Shown: positions 30,541 through 41,292, numbered from the stretch's first letter. The stretch is 64,000 nucleotides of DNA from Saccharopolyspora soli (GCF_022678645.1 NZ_JALBWV010000015.1:62001-126000), one strand, 5' to 3'. Numbers and translations are program-made. The notes: generated from the letters alone by a model not told the origin.

Positions 30541-31503
30541 GTGCCCACGGCCTCGATGGTTTCTCGGATTTCCCGCCCGTCACCGCGCGTTGTGCGGGGG
30601 CTGGCCCTCGCGGTGCTGGTGACCCAGGCGTTGATCGCGGTGACCGGCGTGATCGTCCGCGTCACCGGCTCCGGGCTGGGCTGCCCGACCTGGCCGCAGT
30701 GCTTCCCGGACAGCATGGTGCCGGTGCAGCACCCCGAGGTCGCGACCCTGCACCAGGTGATCGAGTTCGGCAACCGGCTGCTGACCGGCGTGATCGGGTT
30801 CATCGCGCTGGCCTGCTTCCTGGCCGCCTGGGGGGTGCGGCCCTACCGGCGCCGACTCGTGGGACTGGCCCTGGTGATGCCGCTGGGGGTGATCGCGCAG
30901 GCGGTCATCGGCGGGATGACCGTGCTGGTGAACCTGGCCTGGTGGAGCGTGTCGGTGCACTTCATGGCCTCGGCGGTGCTGATCTGGCTGGCCACCGTCC
31001 TGGTCAAGGCGACGACCGAGGGCGACCGCGAGCCGATCGGCGTGGTTCCGCCGAGGATGCGCAAGCTGCTGGCCGCCCTCGTGTTGGTCACCGCGGCGGT
31101 GCTGGTCCTCGGCACCCTGGTCACCGCCGCCGGTCCGCACGCGGGCGACCCGGACACCCCACGGCTCGGACTTCCGGTGCCGACCCTGGTCCAGGCGCAC
31201 GGGCTGCTGGTGATGGCCTACGTGCTGCTGCTCGCGGTGTTCGGGGTGTGGCTGCGTGGCGCGCGGCCGACCAAGGCGCTGCTGAAGGTCTACGGCGCTG
31301 CCTGCGTACTGGTGCTGGTGCAGGGCGCGATCGGGTCCATCCAGTACTACCTCGGAGTTCCCGAAGCGATGGTGGTGGCACACGTCCTGTGCGCCACGCT
31401 GGTGATCATCGTCACCGCGCTGCTGTGGGGCGAGTCCCGCTACCGCGGCCCGCTGCCGGAACCAATACCCGAAGCCGCGGCCAAACAATCCGTCGCCGCC
31501 TGA
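30541..31503 (+). CDS. ctaA: Heme A synthase CtaA (COX15 family)
   Basis: This 320-residue membrane protein has eight predicted helices and oxidises heme O to heme A for cytochrome aa3 oxidase. The family motifs are RVTGSGLGCPTWPQCFP after helix 1 (with the paired Cys), HQVIEFGNRLLTG with the first heme-ligand His, SVHFMASAVL, VQAHGLLVMAY and VVAHVLCATLV. The start is GTG 30541. TACCAT (30528-30533) sits seven bases before it, suggesting another near-leaderless transcript. CtaB, the preceding enzyme in the pathway, is 5 kb downstream on the opposite strand. Confidence 0.93.
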   Translation: MPTASMVSRISRPSPRVVRGLALAVLVTQALIAVTGVIVRVTGSGLGCPTWPQCFPDSMVPVQHPEVATLHQVIEFGNRLLTGVIGFIALACFLAAWGVRPYRRRLVGLALVMPLGVIAQAVIGGMTVLVNLAWWSVSVHFMASAVLIWLATVLVKATTEGDREPIGVVPPRMRKLLAALVLVTAAVLVLGTLVTAAGPHAGDPDTPRLGLPVPTLVQAHGLLVMAYVLLLAVFGVWLRGARPTKALLKVYGAACVLVLVQGAIGSIQYYLGVPEAMVVAHVLCATLVIIVTALLWGESRYRGPLPEPIPEAAAKQSVAA

Positions 31504-31540
31504 TCCGAACCGGTGCCCCACAAGGGTGACAAGGATGAGG

Positions 31541-31585
31541 TGAGGGGCACCCTTCACCAAGTTACTTGGTAAAGGGTGCCCTTCA
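31541..31585. repeat. Dispersed palindrome, copy 1 (between convergent ctaA and GbsR-type gene)
   Basis: A 45-bp palindrome consists of 21-bp arms around TTA, core CCAAG-TTA-CTTGG, with two mismatched or wobble positions in the arms. It lies 37 bp after the ctaA stop and 42 bp before the stop of the convergent regulator, a position fitting a bidirectional terminator. Confidence 0.85.
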
Positions 31586-31627
31586 CTCCTCACCTGAACG
31601 AGGTAGCCGAGTTCCGCTCGCGAGACT

Positions 31628-32122
31628 TCAGAAGCGCAGGCGGGGTTTGCCTTCTCGTTCCCAGCGGCGCCAGAGTTCCGGCATCTCGCCGGACAGCCAC
31701 TGGTAGAACTCGTTCACCGTGCGCAGCCGCCGGGCTCGTTCGCTCTGGCCGCTGAACATCCGCAGGCCCTGCGCGGTGAGCTCTTCGAGCCCGGTCACCC
31801 GTTGCATCCGCTGGCGCACCAGCTCCGGCCACCGGTCCTCCTCCACCCGGTACAGCGCCGCCTCGCGGCCCTGCCGGGTGGTCTTGGAGATCACCCCGAG
31901 CCGCAGCAGCAGCCGCACGTTGGTGCTGATCGACCCGGTGCTGGCGGCCAGCCCGTGGGACAACTCCGCCGCGGTGCGCTCCGGTGGGTCGCAGACCAGC
32001 AGGAACGCCAGGATCCGGCCAGCGATCAGCGGCATGCCCTCGCTGGCCTCGAAGTGCGCCGCCATCTGCTCGATCCACTCCGACATGGCGGGCCGATCGG
32101 TGCGCTGCAAGTAGTCGGACAC
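31628..32122 (-). CDS. GbsR/MarR-type winged-helix transcriptional regulator
   Basis: This 164-residue protein has a winged helix at about residues 30-95: GRILAFLLVCDPPERTAAEL, then ASTGSISTNVRLLLRLGVI as the recognition helix, and a wing with GREALYR-like residues (GREAALYRVEE). The C-terminal helical part (LTAQGLRMF...) fits dimerisation in the GbsR group. The start is GTG 32122, with GGAG upstream. Its target is unknown; the 322-bp region upstream consists mostly of a dispersed repeat, so its promoter may be influenced by it. Confidence 0.85.
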   Translation of the reverse strand: MSDYLQRTDRPAMSEWIEQMAAHFEASEGMPLIAGRILAFLLVCDPPERTAAELSHGLAASTGSISTNVRLLLRLGVISKTTRQGREAALYRVEEDRWPELVRQRMQRVTGLEELTAQGLRMFSGQSERARRLRTVNEFYQWLSGEMPELWRRWEREGKPRLRF

Positions 32123-32254
32123 GACAACTCCAGGTGATCGACTTTAGCCTTCGCTGAAAAGGTAAACCACAGCGAAGGAATCGGCCAAGCGCCGTTCGCT
32201 GGCGTGTCGGCGAAGAACTCGCGTGGATTGGACGTGCGGAGGCTGGTCGTCAGG

Positions 32255-32413
32255 CAAGCGGCGAGACCCGCTTGCCTTCCGCTCTCGCAACTTGCACCGC
32301 CGCGGGTTCTCAGACGTCGTCTCGGGAGGACAGCCTCGACGTGGTGTCGGACATACATGATGTCGGGGATCCCGGAGTCGAGACGGCGTCTGAGGTTCCG
32401 CCGCCCGCACCGC
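32255..32413 (+). repeat. MITE-like composite repeat, copy A
   Basis: The hairpin CAAGCGG-CGAGAC-CCGCTTG (32255-32274) is followed by a block from 32289 to 32413. This block starts TTGCACCGCCGCGGGTTC, contains CGGACATACAT and GGGGATCCCGGAGTCGAGA, and ends TCTGAGGTTCCGCC plus CCGCACCGC. The two ends are imperfect inverted repeats of each other (GGTTCTCAGA and TCTGAGGTTCC). The same unit occurs near 33.7 kb (inverted) and 63.2 kb (direct). The rest of 32123-32444 shows no ORF worth annotating. Confidence 0.8.
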
Positions 32414-32444
32414 CTCGCAAACCAACCCCGCACCCTCTTACAGC

Positions 32445-33326
32445 TCAGCGCTGGAGGAGCGCGGCGCGTACAGCCGAAGCGAACCGCAACCGGGCACCGC
32501 CGTCGGTCTGCCGGAAGCCCAGCGACGGCTCCGCGAGCTCCAACTCCAGCAGCAGCGGTCGACCGTCCGGTCCGCGAACCAGGTCGACCCGCGCGTAGAG
32601 CAGCTCCCGGCGATCCACGCCCAGGACGGTCCCGGCCGCATCCATCGCGTCCTCGGCCGCGCGGCGCAGCGCCGGTTCGGGATCGGCTGGCCACAGCTGT
32701 TCGTCGACGTAGAGCCCGGAACCGTCCAGCTCGGCCGAGTCCGACAGCATCGCGCCCTTGACGAACGCGTGCGAGTAGGTGCCGCCGACGAAGACCAGCG
32801 CGGTCTCCCCCTCCCGATCCACCGTCTCCTGGTACGGCTGCAACACCGCGACGTGCGAGTCGGCGTGCAGGCCGTCGAGGTGTTCCCGTGCGACATCGAG
32901 CGAGCCCGGACCGAAGCGCGCAGCACCCACCGAACCGGCGCCGACCGAAGGCTTCAGCACGAACCCGGCGTCCGGCCAGTCCGGCTGCGCGCCGGGCGCG
33001 ACCAGCTGGGTCGGCACCACGTCCAGCCCGCACGCGGCGAGGTCGACGAGGTAGCGCTTGTCGGTGTTCCAACGCACCACCTCGGCTGGGTTGGCCAGGT
33101 TCGGCACCGACTCGCACCACTTCAGGAACTCCGCGCGCCGCGCCGGGTAGTCCCAGGTCGCTCTCAGCACGACCAGATCGGCCCCGGCGAAGTCGGCCGC
33201 CGGGTCGTCCCAGGGCGCCCACCCCGCGGACACGCCGAGCTCGCCCAGCGCCGCGGGCAACGAGGTGTCGTCGCCGTCCGATTCGGGCAGTTCAGCGCAA
33301 CTGGCAAGCAGGACCCGCGGCGTCAC
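32445..33326 (-). CDS. ATP-grasp domain protein
   Basis: This 293-residue soluble protein has an ATP-grasp fold. N-terminal segments are VLLASCAELPESDGDD and LVVLRATWDYPARRAEFL. The ATP-binding region is RWNTDKRYLVDLA and AGFVLKPSVGAGSVGAARF, with the metal-binding end LLYARVDLVRGPDGRPLLLE followed by LELAEPSLGF. This arrangement resembles the DcsG-like (O-ureido-serine cyclo-ligase-related) group of amino-acid ligases. It would join a carboxylate to an amine or hydroxyl nucleophile with ATP; the substrate is unknown. It overlaps the upstream small gene by four bases (ATGA). The two-gene unit is bracketed by inverted copies of a dispersed repeat. Confidence 0.82.
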   Translation of the reverse strand: MTPRVLLASCAELPESDGDDTSLPAALGELGVSAGWAPWDDPAADFAGADLVVLRATWDYPARRAEFLKWCESVPNLANPAEVVRWNTDKRYLVDLAACGLDVVPTQLVAPGAQPDWPDAGFVLKPSVGAGSVGAARFGPGSLDVAREHLDGLHADSHVAVLQPYQETVDREGETALVFVGGTYSHAFVKGAMLSDSAELDGSGLYVDEQLWPADPEPALRRAAEDAMDAAGTVLGVDRRELLYARVDLVRGPDGRPLLLELELAEPSLGFRQTDGGARLRFASAVRAALLQR

Positions 33327-33640
33327 CTAGCTCGCTGCCCGGCCATCTTGCGGCGGTGCGCCGCACCGATCTTCAGGGCCGCGACCGTCGCGCCGTCCCA
33401 CTCGTGCGGCGACAGCCCGTCGACCGCCTCGACCAGGGCCTCACCCGTGGCCACGTCGGGCACCAGCAGGTCGCCGAACCGGCCGTCCTCGCCGATCAGC
33501 ACGATCCGGGCACCGGCCCGGCCGAGGTTCTCCACCACGGCCCGCGCCGACCCGCCGTGCTCGGCGACGAATGCCTTGGCGGTGGCGATGGCCTTGGGCG
33601 AAGGCGCGGTCTGCTCGGGGTCCTTCTCGACTGCCGTCAT
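33323..33640 (-). CDS. Conserved hypothetical protein, 105 residues
   Basis: I do not recognise a named family. The protein is soluble and alpha/beta in appearance: SPKAIATAKAFVAEHGGSAR, AVVENLGRAGARIVLIGEDG, DGRFGDLLVPDVATGEALVE, AVDGLSPHEWDGATVAALKI (successive segments of about residues 14-95) and a basic tail AHRRKMAGQRAR. I chose ATG 33640 because the frame upstream runs into the dispersed repeat at 33685-33795, which would add a low-complexity extension. It is co-translated with the ATP-grasp gene and may serve as its regulator or partner. Confidence 0.7.
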   Translation of the reverse strand: MTAVEKDPEQTAPSPKAIATAKAFVAEHGGSARAVVENLGRAGARIVLIGEDGRFGDLLVPDVATGEALVEAVDGLSPHEWDGATVAALKIGAAHRRKMAGQRAR

Positions 33641-33684
33641 ATCCCGGATCCTAAAACGCCTGTCTTCCAAGCTCGTTTTGCGTG

Positions 33685-33795
33685 GCGGTGCGGGTGGCGG
33701 AACCTCAGAAGCCTTCTCGGTCCGGGATCCCCGACGACGCCTGAGAACCCGCGGCGGTGCAGGTTGCAAGGGTGGGCCAAGCGGCTTCGCCGCTT
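33685..33795 (-). repeat. MITE-like composite repeat, copy B (inverted, internally deleted)
   Basis: On the minus strand the order is the same as in copy A. The hairpin AAGCGGCGAAGCCGCTT (33779-33795) comes first, then the block 33767-33685 that starts TTGCAACCTGCACCGCCG and ends TCTGAGGTTCCGCC plus ACCCGCACCGC. The central CGGACATACAT portion, about 40 bp, is missing, but TCGGGGATCCCGGA is retained. Confidence 0.8.
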
Positions 33796-33996
33796 CAAAA
33801 AGCAAGAACAAAGACAGACACTACGAGTTGTCCGGCCTCGTTCCGCAGTGCCTGTCCTCGCTGCGGGTCGCCAGCACGATTCCGGGTGCGCTGGTCCGGC
33901 GGGGCACCGCGGGGCGGGCATGATGCACCTGTCGCGGGAAGATCGGGGCGACATGACGAGTTGCACCCAACCACCAAGACACGCGGAGGAGAGAGC

Positions 33997-34965
<969 letters not shown>

Positions 34966-34984
34966 CACCGCCATTCGGGTGATG

Positions 34985-35033
34985 GGTGCGGGGCACCCGT
35001 GACCAAGTAACTGGGTCACGGGTGCCCCGCACC
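34985..35033. repeat. Dispersed palindrome, copy 2 (between qor and MFS gene)
   Basis: Arms of 23 bp (34985-35007 and 35011-35033) surround TAA, with one mismatch near the loop (CCAAG/CTGGG). It starts 20 bp after the qor stop and ends about 50 bp before the MFS start, so it probably terminates qor. Confidence 0.88.
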
Positions 35034-35047
35034 ACGTTCGGGACCGT

Positions 35048-35077
35048 TTCGACACGGTGGCCCGGCGGGCTGACACT
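35048..35077 (+). promoter_or_regulatory. Candidate promoter of the MFS gene (near-leaderless)
   Basis: TTCGAC (35048-35053), 18 bp and GACACT (35072-35077) end six bases before ATG 35084. No Shine-Dalgarno is seen, so a leaderless start is plausible. Confidence 0.35.
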
Positions 35078-35083
35078 GCTCGG

Positions 35084-36478
35084 ATGGGGGCGAAGCCGGT
35101 GTCGGTTTGGAGCACGCTCGACCGGCGCCAGAGACACGTGTTGATGTGCACCTTGGCCGTCAACGCCCTGCTGTTCTTCGACCAGACCTCGGTGACGGTG
35201 GCGCTGCCGGCCATGCACCGCGAGTTCGGTGCGCCGACCGTCGCGTTGCAGTGGACGATCACCGCCTACCTGCTCGCGCTCGCGGTGTTCATGGTCGTGG
35301 CGGGGCGGCTCGCGGACCGCTTCGGACGGCGGCGGATGCTGCTTGCGGGCATCGGCCTGTTCGGGCTGGCCTCCGCCGCCTGCGCGGCCGCACCCTCCTT
35401 CGGTTTCCTGATCGCCACCCGGTTCGTGCAGGGCATCGGCGGCGCGATCATGCAGCCGCTGGCCCTGGGCAACACCTCGCGCGCGATCGGTGAGCAGCGC
35501 CGCGGTTGGGCGGTCGGGCTGCTGTCCACCGGTGGCACCACGTTCCTCACCGTCGGCCCGGTGCTCTCGGGCGTGATCGTCGACGTGGCCAGTTGGCGGT
35601 GGCTGTTCGTGATCAACCTGCCGGTCGTCGTGTTCGCGCTCTACCAGGGACGCCGTTGGATCACGCCGTCGCGGGAGGCGCAGCCGACCAGGATCGAGGG
35701 CGCCGGTCTGCTCCTGCTGATCACGGGCCTGGCGTCGGTGGTCATCGGGGTCAGCCAGCTGTCCGTCTGGCGGTCGGTGGCACCGGTATTGATCCTCGTC
35801 GGTGCGCTGCTGCTCGGTCTGCTCGTCCGCCACGAACTGCGCTCGAACCACCCGCTGGTCCCGGTGGCGCTGCTGGGCCGCAACCGGTACCTGCTGGCCG
35901 CGCTCACCGCCCTGTTCGCGATCCAGTTCGCGGTGCTGGGCACCTCGGTCTACCTGGTGATCTTCCTGCAGCACGGGATGGGCGAGCGGGCCCTGACCGC
36001 CGGATTGGTGCTGGCGCTCTCCGGCATGTTCACCCCGCTGCTGTCGTTGTCGACCGGGCGGTTCACCGACCGCCACGGCCCGCGGGGCCTGGTGCTGGGC
36101 GGGCTCGCCCTCGCCACTGCGGGGCTGATCTGGGTCGGGCTGGCAGCACCCCACCGCGAGTTGTGGTTGCTGATCCCCGGTCTGCTGGCGTTCAGCCTGT
36201 CCCGGCCCGCGGTGTTCACCCCGGCCAGCGCGGGCGCGTTCACCACGATCTCCCCGAACCGCAGCGGCCTGGCCAGCGGCCTGGTCACCGAGGCCCGACA
36301 ACTGGGGTCGGTGTTCGGCGTCGCCGTGCTCGGCGCGGTGATCGCGGGAACGCACGGCGACCTGCCAGGCGCCGAGGGCTTCTCAGCCGCGATGCTGGTC
36401 GCCGCGGCCGTGACGGCGATCGCGGGGATCATCACCGCCTTCGTGCTCCCCCGCAAGCACCAGTCCACCCCGCGCTAG
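35084..36478 (+). CDS. MFS drug-resistance-type transporter (DHA2, 14-helix)
   Basis: This major facilitator protein of about 464 residues has 14 predicted helices. DHA2 motifs are present: [17 protein letters not shown] in helix 1, the A-motif [16 protein letters not shown] between helices 2 and 3, and the antiporter C-motif-like [23 protein letters not shown]. It probably exports drugs or metabolites using the proton gradient; the substrate is unknown. I chose ATG 35084 rather than GTG 35057, since a promoter-like sequence separates them. Its stop codon shares a CTAG tetranucleotide with the stop of the convergent ctaB. Confidence 0.9.
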   Translation: MGAKPVSVWSTLDRRQRHVLMCTLAVNALLFFDQTSVTVALPAMHREFGAPTVALQWTITAYLLALAVFMVVAGRLADRFGRRRMLLAGIGLFGLASAACAAAPSFGFLIATRFVQGIGGAIMQPLALGNTSRAIGEQRRGWAVGLLSTGGTTFLTVGPVLSGVIVDVASWRWLFVINLPVVVFALYQGRRWITPSREAQPTRIEGAGLLLLITGLASVVIGVSQLSVWRSVAPVLILVGALLLGLLVRHELRSNHPLVPVALLGRNRYLLAALTALFAIQFAVLGTSVYLVIFLQHGMGERALTAGLVLALSGMFTPLLSLSTGRFTDRHGPRGLVLGGLALATAGLIWVGLAAPHRELWLLIPGLLAFSLSRPAVFTPASAGAFTTISPNRSGLASGLVTEARQLGSVFGVAVLGAVIAGTHGDLPGAEGFSAAMLVAAAVTAIAGIITAFVLPRKHQSTPR

Positions 36479-37410
36479 AAGGGCCAGCTGAGCACCGGGA
36501 GGCCGAGCGCCGAATCCACGGCCAGCGCCACGAACACGATCATCAGGTACGTGTTGGACATGTGGAACAGCTTCATCGGCTTGGTCTGCTCGCCGCGCTT
36601 GGTCGCCGCGTGCAGCCGGTGCGCCAGGAAGGCGAACCAGCCGCCCGCGAGGACCGCGAACGCCGTGTAGAGCCAACCGGTCGCCGGGGCCAGCAGCAGC
36701 GTCCAGGCCACCATCAGCCAGGTGAACACCACGATCTGCCGGGACACGTACGTCGGTTTGGCCACCACCGGCAGCATCGGGACCCCAGCGCGCTGGTAGT
36801 CGTCCTTGTACTTCATCGCCAGCGACCAGGTGTGCGGCGGGGTCCAGAAGAAGATCACCCCGAACATCACCAGCGCTGGCCAGTCCACCCGGCCGGTCAC
36901 CCCGGCCCAGCCGATCACCACCGGCATGCAGCCCGCCGCACCGCCCCAGACGATGTTCTGCGCGGTGCGCCGCTTGAGCACCAGGGTGTAGACGAAGACG
37001 TAGAACAGGATCGTGCCGACCGCCAGCGACGCGGCCAGCAGGTTCGTCGTCGCCCACAGCCAGCCGAAGGACGCCACGCCGAGCGCGATGCCGAAGATCA
37101 GCGCATGCCGGTTCGACACGGTGTGCCGCACCAGCGGGCGGGCTCGGGTGCGCTTCATCACCTGATCGATATCGGCGTCGGCGACGCAGTTCAGCGCGTT
37201 CGCGCTGCCCGCCGCCATCGTGCCGCCGACCAGCGTGGCGAGTACCAGCCACGGCGACGGGATGCCCCGCTCCGCCAGCAGCATCGCCGGGATGGTGGTC
37301 ACCAGCAGCAGCTCGATGACCCGCGGCTTGATCAGCCCGGCATAGGCTTTCAGCAGCTCAGCGGGTCGCCGAGCGGGCCGTGTCCGGGGGGCGTCGACGA
37401 CGGTGCTCAC
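36475..37410 (-). CDS. ctaB: Protoheme IX farnesyltransferase CtaB (heme O synthase)
   Basis: This 311-residue UbiA-family prenyltransferase has about nine helices and adds a farnesyl group to heme B. The two Asp-rich prenyl-diphosphate sites are [20 protein letters not shown] (NxxxDxxxD, about residue 74 onward) and [16 protein letters not shown] preceded by [14 protein letters not shown]. It provides heme O to CtaA. The start is ATG 37410, which is divergent from the tkt operon, with 471 bp between. It is convergent with the MFS gene at the shared CTAG. Confidence 0.94.
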   Translation of the reverse strand: MSTVVDAPRTRPARRPAELLKAYAGLIKPRVIELLLVTTIPAMLLAERGIPSPWLVLATLVGGTMAAGSANALNCVADADIDQVMKRTRARPLVRHTVSNRHALIFGIALGVASFGWLWATTNLLAASLAVGTILFYVFVYTLVLKRRTAQNIVWGGAAGCMPVVIGWAGVTGRVDWPALVMFGVIFFWTPPHTWSLAMKYKDDYQRAGVPMLPVVAKPTYVSRQIVVFTWLMVAWTLLLAPATGWLYTAFAVLAGGWFAFLAHRLHAATKRGEQTKPMKLFHMSNTYLMIVFVALAVDSALGLPVLSWPF

Positions 37411-37881
37411 GACGCTGCGCTCACCGGCGGCATGGCACTCCTAATGGCATTTCGGACGACCTGGACCAACTCCGAAGTGCCCGTGGCACGCGGAATTGGA
37501 CCGCCGATGAATAGTAGGCGCGCTACTGAAGACGTCCTCGGGCGGGTGCCTGGTGGCCCTGGTCACGCGCCTTTCCCGCTATCCTGGACAGCGATTCCGA
37601 TCAGTCGGGATCATGGCCGCCCTCAAGCGCGAAGTCGCAGGGCACGGGCAGGCATCGGCCGGGTCTCCGGGATCGGCCGGACGGCGCGACCGTGAGCCCC
37701 GAGGCAGCGGGACGAACCCCGCGCCGGGGCATCCCGAATGGGCGGGGAGACATCAATTCAGACGGGTCGGCACGTGGCTGATCGGACACGACTAGGCTGC
37801 CCGTCGGACGAGGGATAACCGCGGTTCGAATCGGTCCAGCGACCGCATTCACCGCCGAGGGAAAAAACTGGAGCTGCGTCC
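37411..37881. other. 471-bp intergenic region between divergent ctaB and tkt
   Basis: No convincing ORF was seen. A TAGGCT -10-like hexamer (37793-37798) without a clear -35 lies 83 bp upstream of the tkt start, and TATCCT at 37580-37585 is another possible -10. AGTAG-GCGCG-CTACT (37513-37527) is a short inverted repeat about 100 bp upstream of ctaB. These are the best candidates for the two divergent promoters. Confidence 0.3.
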
Positions 37882-39978
37882 GTGTCCGTCACCGACGACC
37901 TTGCCCGCTTGACCACCAAGCGACTGCCCGAAGACTGGACCGAACTGGATCAGCGCGCCGTGGACACCGCTCGGGTGCTGGCCGCCGACGCGGTGGAGCA
38001 CTGCGGCAGCGGCCACCCGGGCACCGCGATGAGCTTGGCCCCCGCGGCCTACGCCCTGTTCCAGCGCGTCATGCGACACGACCCCAGCGACCCGAACTGG
38101 ATCGGCCGCGACCGGTTCGTGCTGTCGGCTGGACATTCAAGCTTGACCTTGTACGTGCAGCTGTTCCTGTCCGGCTACGGCCTGGAACTGGACGACCTGA
38201 AGGCGCTGCGCAAGTGGGGCTCGAAGACCCCGGGTCACCCGGAGTACGGGCACACCGCCGGGGTGGAGACCACCACCGGCCCGCTGGGCCAGGGCTTGGC
38301 CAACGCGGTGGGCATGGCGATGGCCGCCCGCCGCGAACGCGGCCTGTACGACCCGGAGACCGCGCCGGGTGACAGCCCCTTCGACCACCACATCTACGTG
38401 ATCGCCTCGGACGGCGACATCGAAGAGGGCGTCACCTCGGAGGCGTCGTCGCTGGCCGGTACCCAGCAGCTGGGCAACCTCACGGTGATCTACGACTCCA
38501 ACGAGATCTCCATCGAGGACGACACCCGCATCGCGCTGTCCGAGGACACCGCCAAGCGGTACGAAGCCTACGGCTGGCACGTCATCACGGTGCACGGCGG
38601 CGAGGACGTCCAGAGCCTGCTCGCGGCCATCGAGGAAGCCAAGGCCGAGACCACCCGGCCGACCCTGATCGTGCTGCGCACGGTGATCGGCTACCCGGCG
38701 CCGACCAAGATGAACACCGGCAAGGCGCACGGCGCCGCGCTGGGTGCCGACGAGGTCGCCGGGGTCAAGGAAGCGCTGGGCTTCGACCCGGCGCAGTCGT
38801 TCCAGGTCGACGCCGAGGTGCTGGCGCACGCCCGTGAGGTCGTCGCGCGAGGGAAAGCCGCGCACGCCGAGTGGCAGGTCGCCTTCGACAAGTGGGCGGC
38901 GGCCAACCCGGAGCGCAAGGCGCTGCTGGACCGGCTGAGCACCCGCCAGCTGCCCGCCGGTTGGCAGCAGAAGCTGCCGACCTGGGAGGCCGACGGCAAG
39001 GGAATCGCCACCCGCAAGGCGTCCAGCGAGGTGCTGGCCGCGCTGGCCGACGTGCTGCCCGAGCTGTGGGGCGGTTCGGCCGACCTGGCGGAGAGCAACA
39101 ACACCACCATGAAGGGCGCCGACTCCTTCGGCCCGGAGTCGATCTCCACCGGCATGTGGAACGCAAACCCGTACGGCCGGACGCTGCACTTCGGCGTCCG
39201 CGAGCACGCGATGGGCGCGATCCTCAACGGCATCCTGCTGCACGGCGGCACCCGCCCCTACGGCGGCACCTTCCTCATGTTCAGCGACTACATGCGCCCG
39301 GCCGTCCGGCTGGCCGCGCTGATGGAGATCCCGGCCATCTACGTGTGGACGCACGACTCGATCGGCCTGGGCGAGGACGGTCCGACGCACCAGCCGGTCG
39401 AGCACTTCGCGTCGCTGCGCGCGATCCCCGGCTTCTCGCTGGTGCGCCCGGCGGACGCCAACGAGACCGCGGCTGCCTGGAAGGCGGTCCTGGAGGACAC
39501 CCGCGCCCCGGCCGGTCTGGCGCTGACCCGCCAGGGCGTGCCGACGCTGGAGGGCGTGGACACCGACGGCGTCGCCAAGGGTGGCTACGTGCTGGCCGAA
39601 GCGGGCAGCGGCACGCCCGAGCTGCTGCTGATCGCCACCGGTTCCGAGGTCCAGCTGGCGGTCGAAGCCCGGAAGATCCTGGAGTCGGAGGGCGTTGCAA
39701 CTCGTGTGGTGTCGATGCCGTGCATCGAGTGGTTCGACGCGCAGGACGAGACCTACCGCGAGCAGGTGCTGCCGAATTCGGTCCAGGCCCGCGTCTCGGT
39801 CGAGGCGGGCATCGCGATGCCGTGGTACCGGTTCGTCAAGGACGCCGGGGAGTCGGTGTCGCTTGAGCACTTCGGCGCTTCGGCCGACTACAAGACCCTG
39901 TTCAACGAGTTCGGCATCACCGTGGACGCCGTGGTCGCGGCGGCGCGGCGCAGCCTGAGCAACGCCAAGCAGTCGTGA
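37882..39978 (+). CDS. tkt: Transketolase
   Basis: This 698-residue TPP enzyme of the non-oxidative pentose phosphate pathway transfers two-carbon units between sugar phosphates. Visible motifs are [46 protein letters not shown], the TPP motif [20 protein letters not shown] (family GDG followed by about 25 residues to N), and the pyrimidine-domain segment [20 protein letters not shown]. The start is GTG 37882. It is followed 14 bp later by tal, a classic actinobacterial pair. Confidence 0.96.
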   Translation: MSVTDDLARLTTKRLPEDWTELDQRAVDTARVLAADAVEHCGSGHPGTAMSLAPAAYALFQRVMRHDPSDPNWIGRDRFVLSAGHSSLTLYVQLFLSGYGLELDDLKALRKWGSKTPGHPEYGHTAGVETTTGPLGQGLANAVGMAMAARRERGLYDPETAPGDSPFDHHIYVIASDGDIEEGVTSEASSLAGTQQLGNLTVIYDSNEISIEDDTRIALSEDTAKRYEAYGWHVITVHGGEDVQSLLAAIEEAKAETTRPTLIVLRTVIGYPAPTKMNTGKAHGAALGADEVAGVKEALGFDPAQSFQVDAEVLAHAREVVARGKAAHAEWQVAFDKWAAANPERKALLDRLSTRQLPAGWQQKLPTWEADGKGIATRKASSEVLAALADVLPELWGGSADLAESNNTTMKGADSFGPESISTGMWNANPYGRTLHFGVREHAMGAILNGILLHGGTRPYGGTFLMFSDYMRPAVRLAALMEIPAIYVWTHDSIGLGEDGPTHQPVEHFASLRAIPGFSLVRPADANETAAAWKAVLEDTRAPAGLALTRQGVPTLEGVDTDGVAKGGYVLAEAGSGTPELLLIATGSEVQLAVEARKILESEGVATRVVSMPCIEWFDAQDETYREQVLPNSVQARVSVEAGIAMPWYRFVKDAGESVSLEHFGASADYKTLFNEFGITVDAVVAAARRSLSNAKQS

Positions 39979-39992
39979 GCGGAGGAATTCCT

Positions 39993-41099
39993 GTGACGAC
40001 CAACCCGAACCTCAAGGCACTCAGCGAGGCCGGGGTTTCGATCTGGCTGGACGACCTGTCCCGCCAGCGCATCTCCTCGGGCAACCTCGCCGAGCTGATC
40101 ACCGACAAGGCCGTCGTCGGGGTGACCAGCAACCCGACGATCTTCGCCAACGCGCTGTCCAACGCCGCGGACTACAACGGCAAGGTGCGCGAGCTGGCGG
40201 CCCGCGGCGCGAGCGTGGACGACACGGTGCGCGAGCTGACCACCGCCGACGTCCGGGACGCCGCGGACATCTTCCGCAACGTCTACGAGTCGACCGGTGG
40301 TGTCGACGGCCGGGTCTCCTTGGAGGTCGACCCGCGGCTGGCGCACGACACCGAGCGGACCGTGGCCGAGGCCGTGGACCTGTGGAAGGCCGTGGACCGG
40401 CCGAACCTGATGGTCAAGATCCCGGCCACCCTGGAGGGGCTGCCTGCGATCACGCGGACGCTGGCCGAGGGCGTCAGCGTCAACGTCACGCTGATCTTCT
40501 CGGTGCAGCGCTACCGCCAGGTGATGGACGCGTTCCTGGCCGGGCTGGAGCAGGCCAAGGACAACGGCCACGACATCAGCCAGATCGGCTCGGTCGCGTC
40601 GTTCTTCGTGTCCCGGGTGGACACCGAGATCGACAAGCGGCTGGCGAAGATCTCCGGCGGTGAGCAGCTGCGCGGCAAGGCCGCGATCGCCAACGCGCGG
40701 CTGGCCTACGCCTCCTACGAGGAGGTGTTCAGCTCCGAGCGCTGGAAGCCTCTGGAGGCTGCTGGTGCCAAGCCGCAGCGTCCGCTGTGGGCGTCCACCG
40801 GCGTGAAGGACCCGGCCTACTCGGACACGCGTTATGTGGACGAGCTGGTCGCGCCGAACACGGTGAACACCATGCCGGAGGCGACCCTGAAGGCCACCGC
40901 AGACCACGCCGAACTGCGCGGCGACACGGTCCGCGGCACGGCCGCCGCTTCGCAGCAGGTCTTCGACGAGCTCGCCGCGATCGGCATCGACCTCGACGAC
41001 GTGTTCGCGGTCCTGGAGCGCGAGGGCGTCGAGAAGTTCGAGAAGTCCTGGGTGGAATTGCTGCAAACCGTCAGCGAACAGCTGGCGCAGGCGGAGTAG
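39993..41099 (+). CDS. tal: Transaldolase
   Basis: This 368-residue aldolase-fold enzyme moves a dihydroxyacetone unit between sugar phosphates. The Schiff-base lysine lies in [10 protein letters not shown], with [11 protein letters not shown] near the N-terminus and [16 protein letters not shown] near residue 205. It belongs to the long actinobacterial/cyanobacterial class. I chose GTG 39993, six bases after GGAGGA; an in-frame GTG at 39975 overlaps the tkt stop and is less likely. A strong hairpin follows, so tkt-tal probably forms its own transcription unit. Confidence 0.96.
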   Translation: MTTNPNLKALSEAGVSIWLDDLSRQRISSGNLAELITDKAVVGVTSNPTIFANALSNAADYNGKVRELAARGASVDDTVRELTTADVRDAADIFRNVYESTGGVDGRVSLEVDPRLAHDTERTVAEAVDLWKAVDRPNLMVKIPATLEGLPAITRTLAEGVSVNVTLIFSVQRYRQVMDAFLAGLEQAKDNGHDISQIGSVASFFVSRVDTEIDKRLAKISGGEQLRGKAAIANARLAYASYEEVFSSERWKPLEAAGAKPQRPLWASTGVKDPAYSDTRYVDELVAPNTVNTMPEATLKATADHAELRGDTVRGTAAASQQVFDELAAIGIDLDDVFAVLEREGVEKFEKSWVELLQTVSEQLAQAE

Positions 41100-41118
41100 C
41101 GATCCGCCGAAGTCCCCG

Positions 41119-41159
41119 CGATCCGGGCCGGTGCGTACCTGCCGCACCGGCCCGGATCG
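41119..41159 (+). terminator. Hairpin terminator after tal
   Basis: A 17-bp perfect GC-rich stem (41119-41135 with 41143-41159) and seven-base loop begin 20 bp after the tal stop. No other signal is evident up to pgi at 41293. Confidence 0.75.
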
Positions 41160-41292
41160 GCGACACTGTGGTCGCACGAAGTTGGCTATCGCCGCCGTCT
41201 TGACCGCGCAACGGCGAAGACCGGCACCAAGATCGAATCCGATGCTCCTACTCAGGTTCGAGCCCAACTGAATCGAGCGCTGAAGGATTTAC

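Noticed and set aside
33641-33811. Longer start for the 105-residue hypothetical protein
   Set aside because: The extension is translated from the dispersed repeat and hairpin and is Arg/Pro rich; ATG 33640 is the better start.
37553-37795. 80-residue plus-strand frame between ctaB and tkt
   Set aside because: No ribosome-binding site, Arg/Gly/Ser-rich composition and no recognisable motif; it overlaps the probable promoter region.
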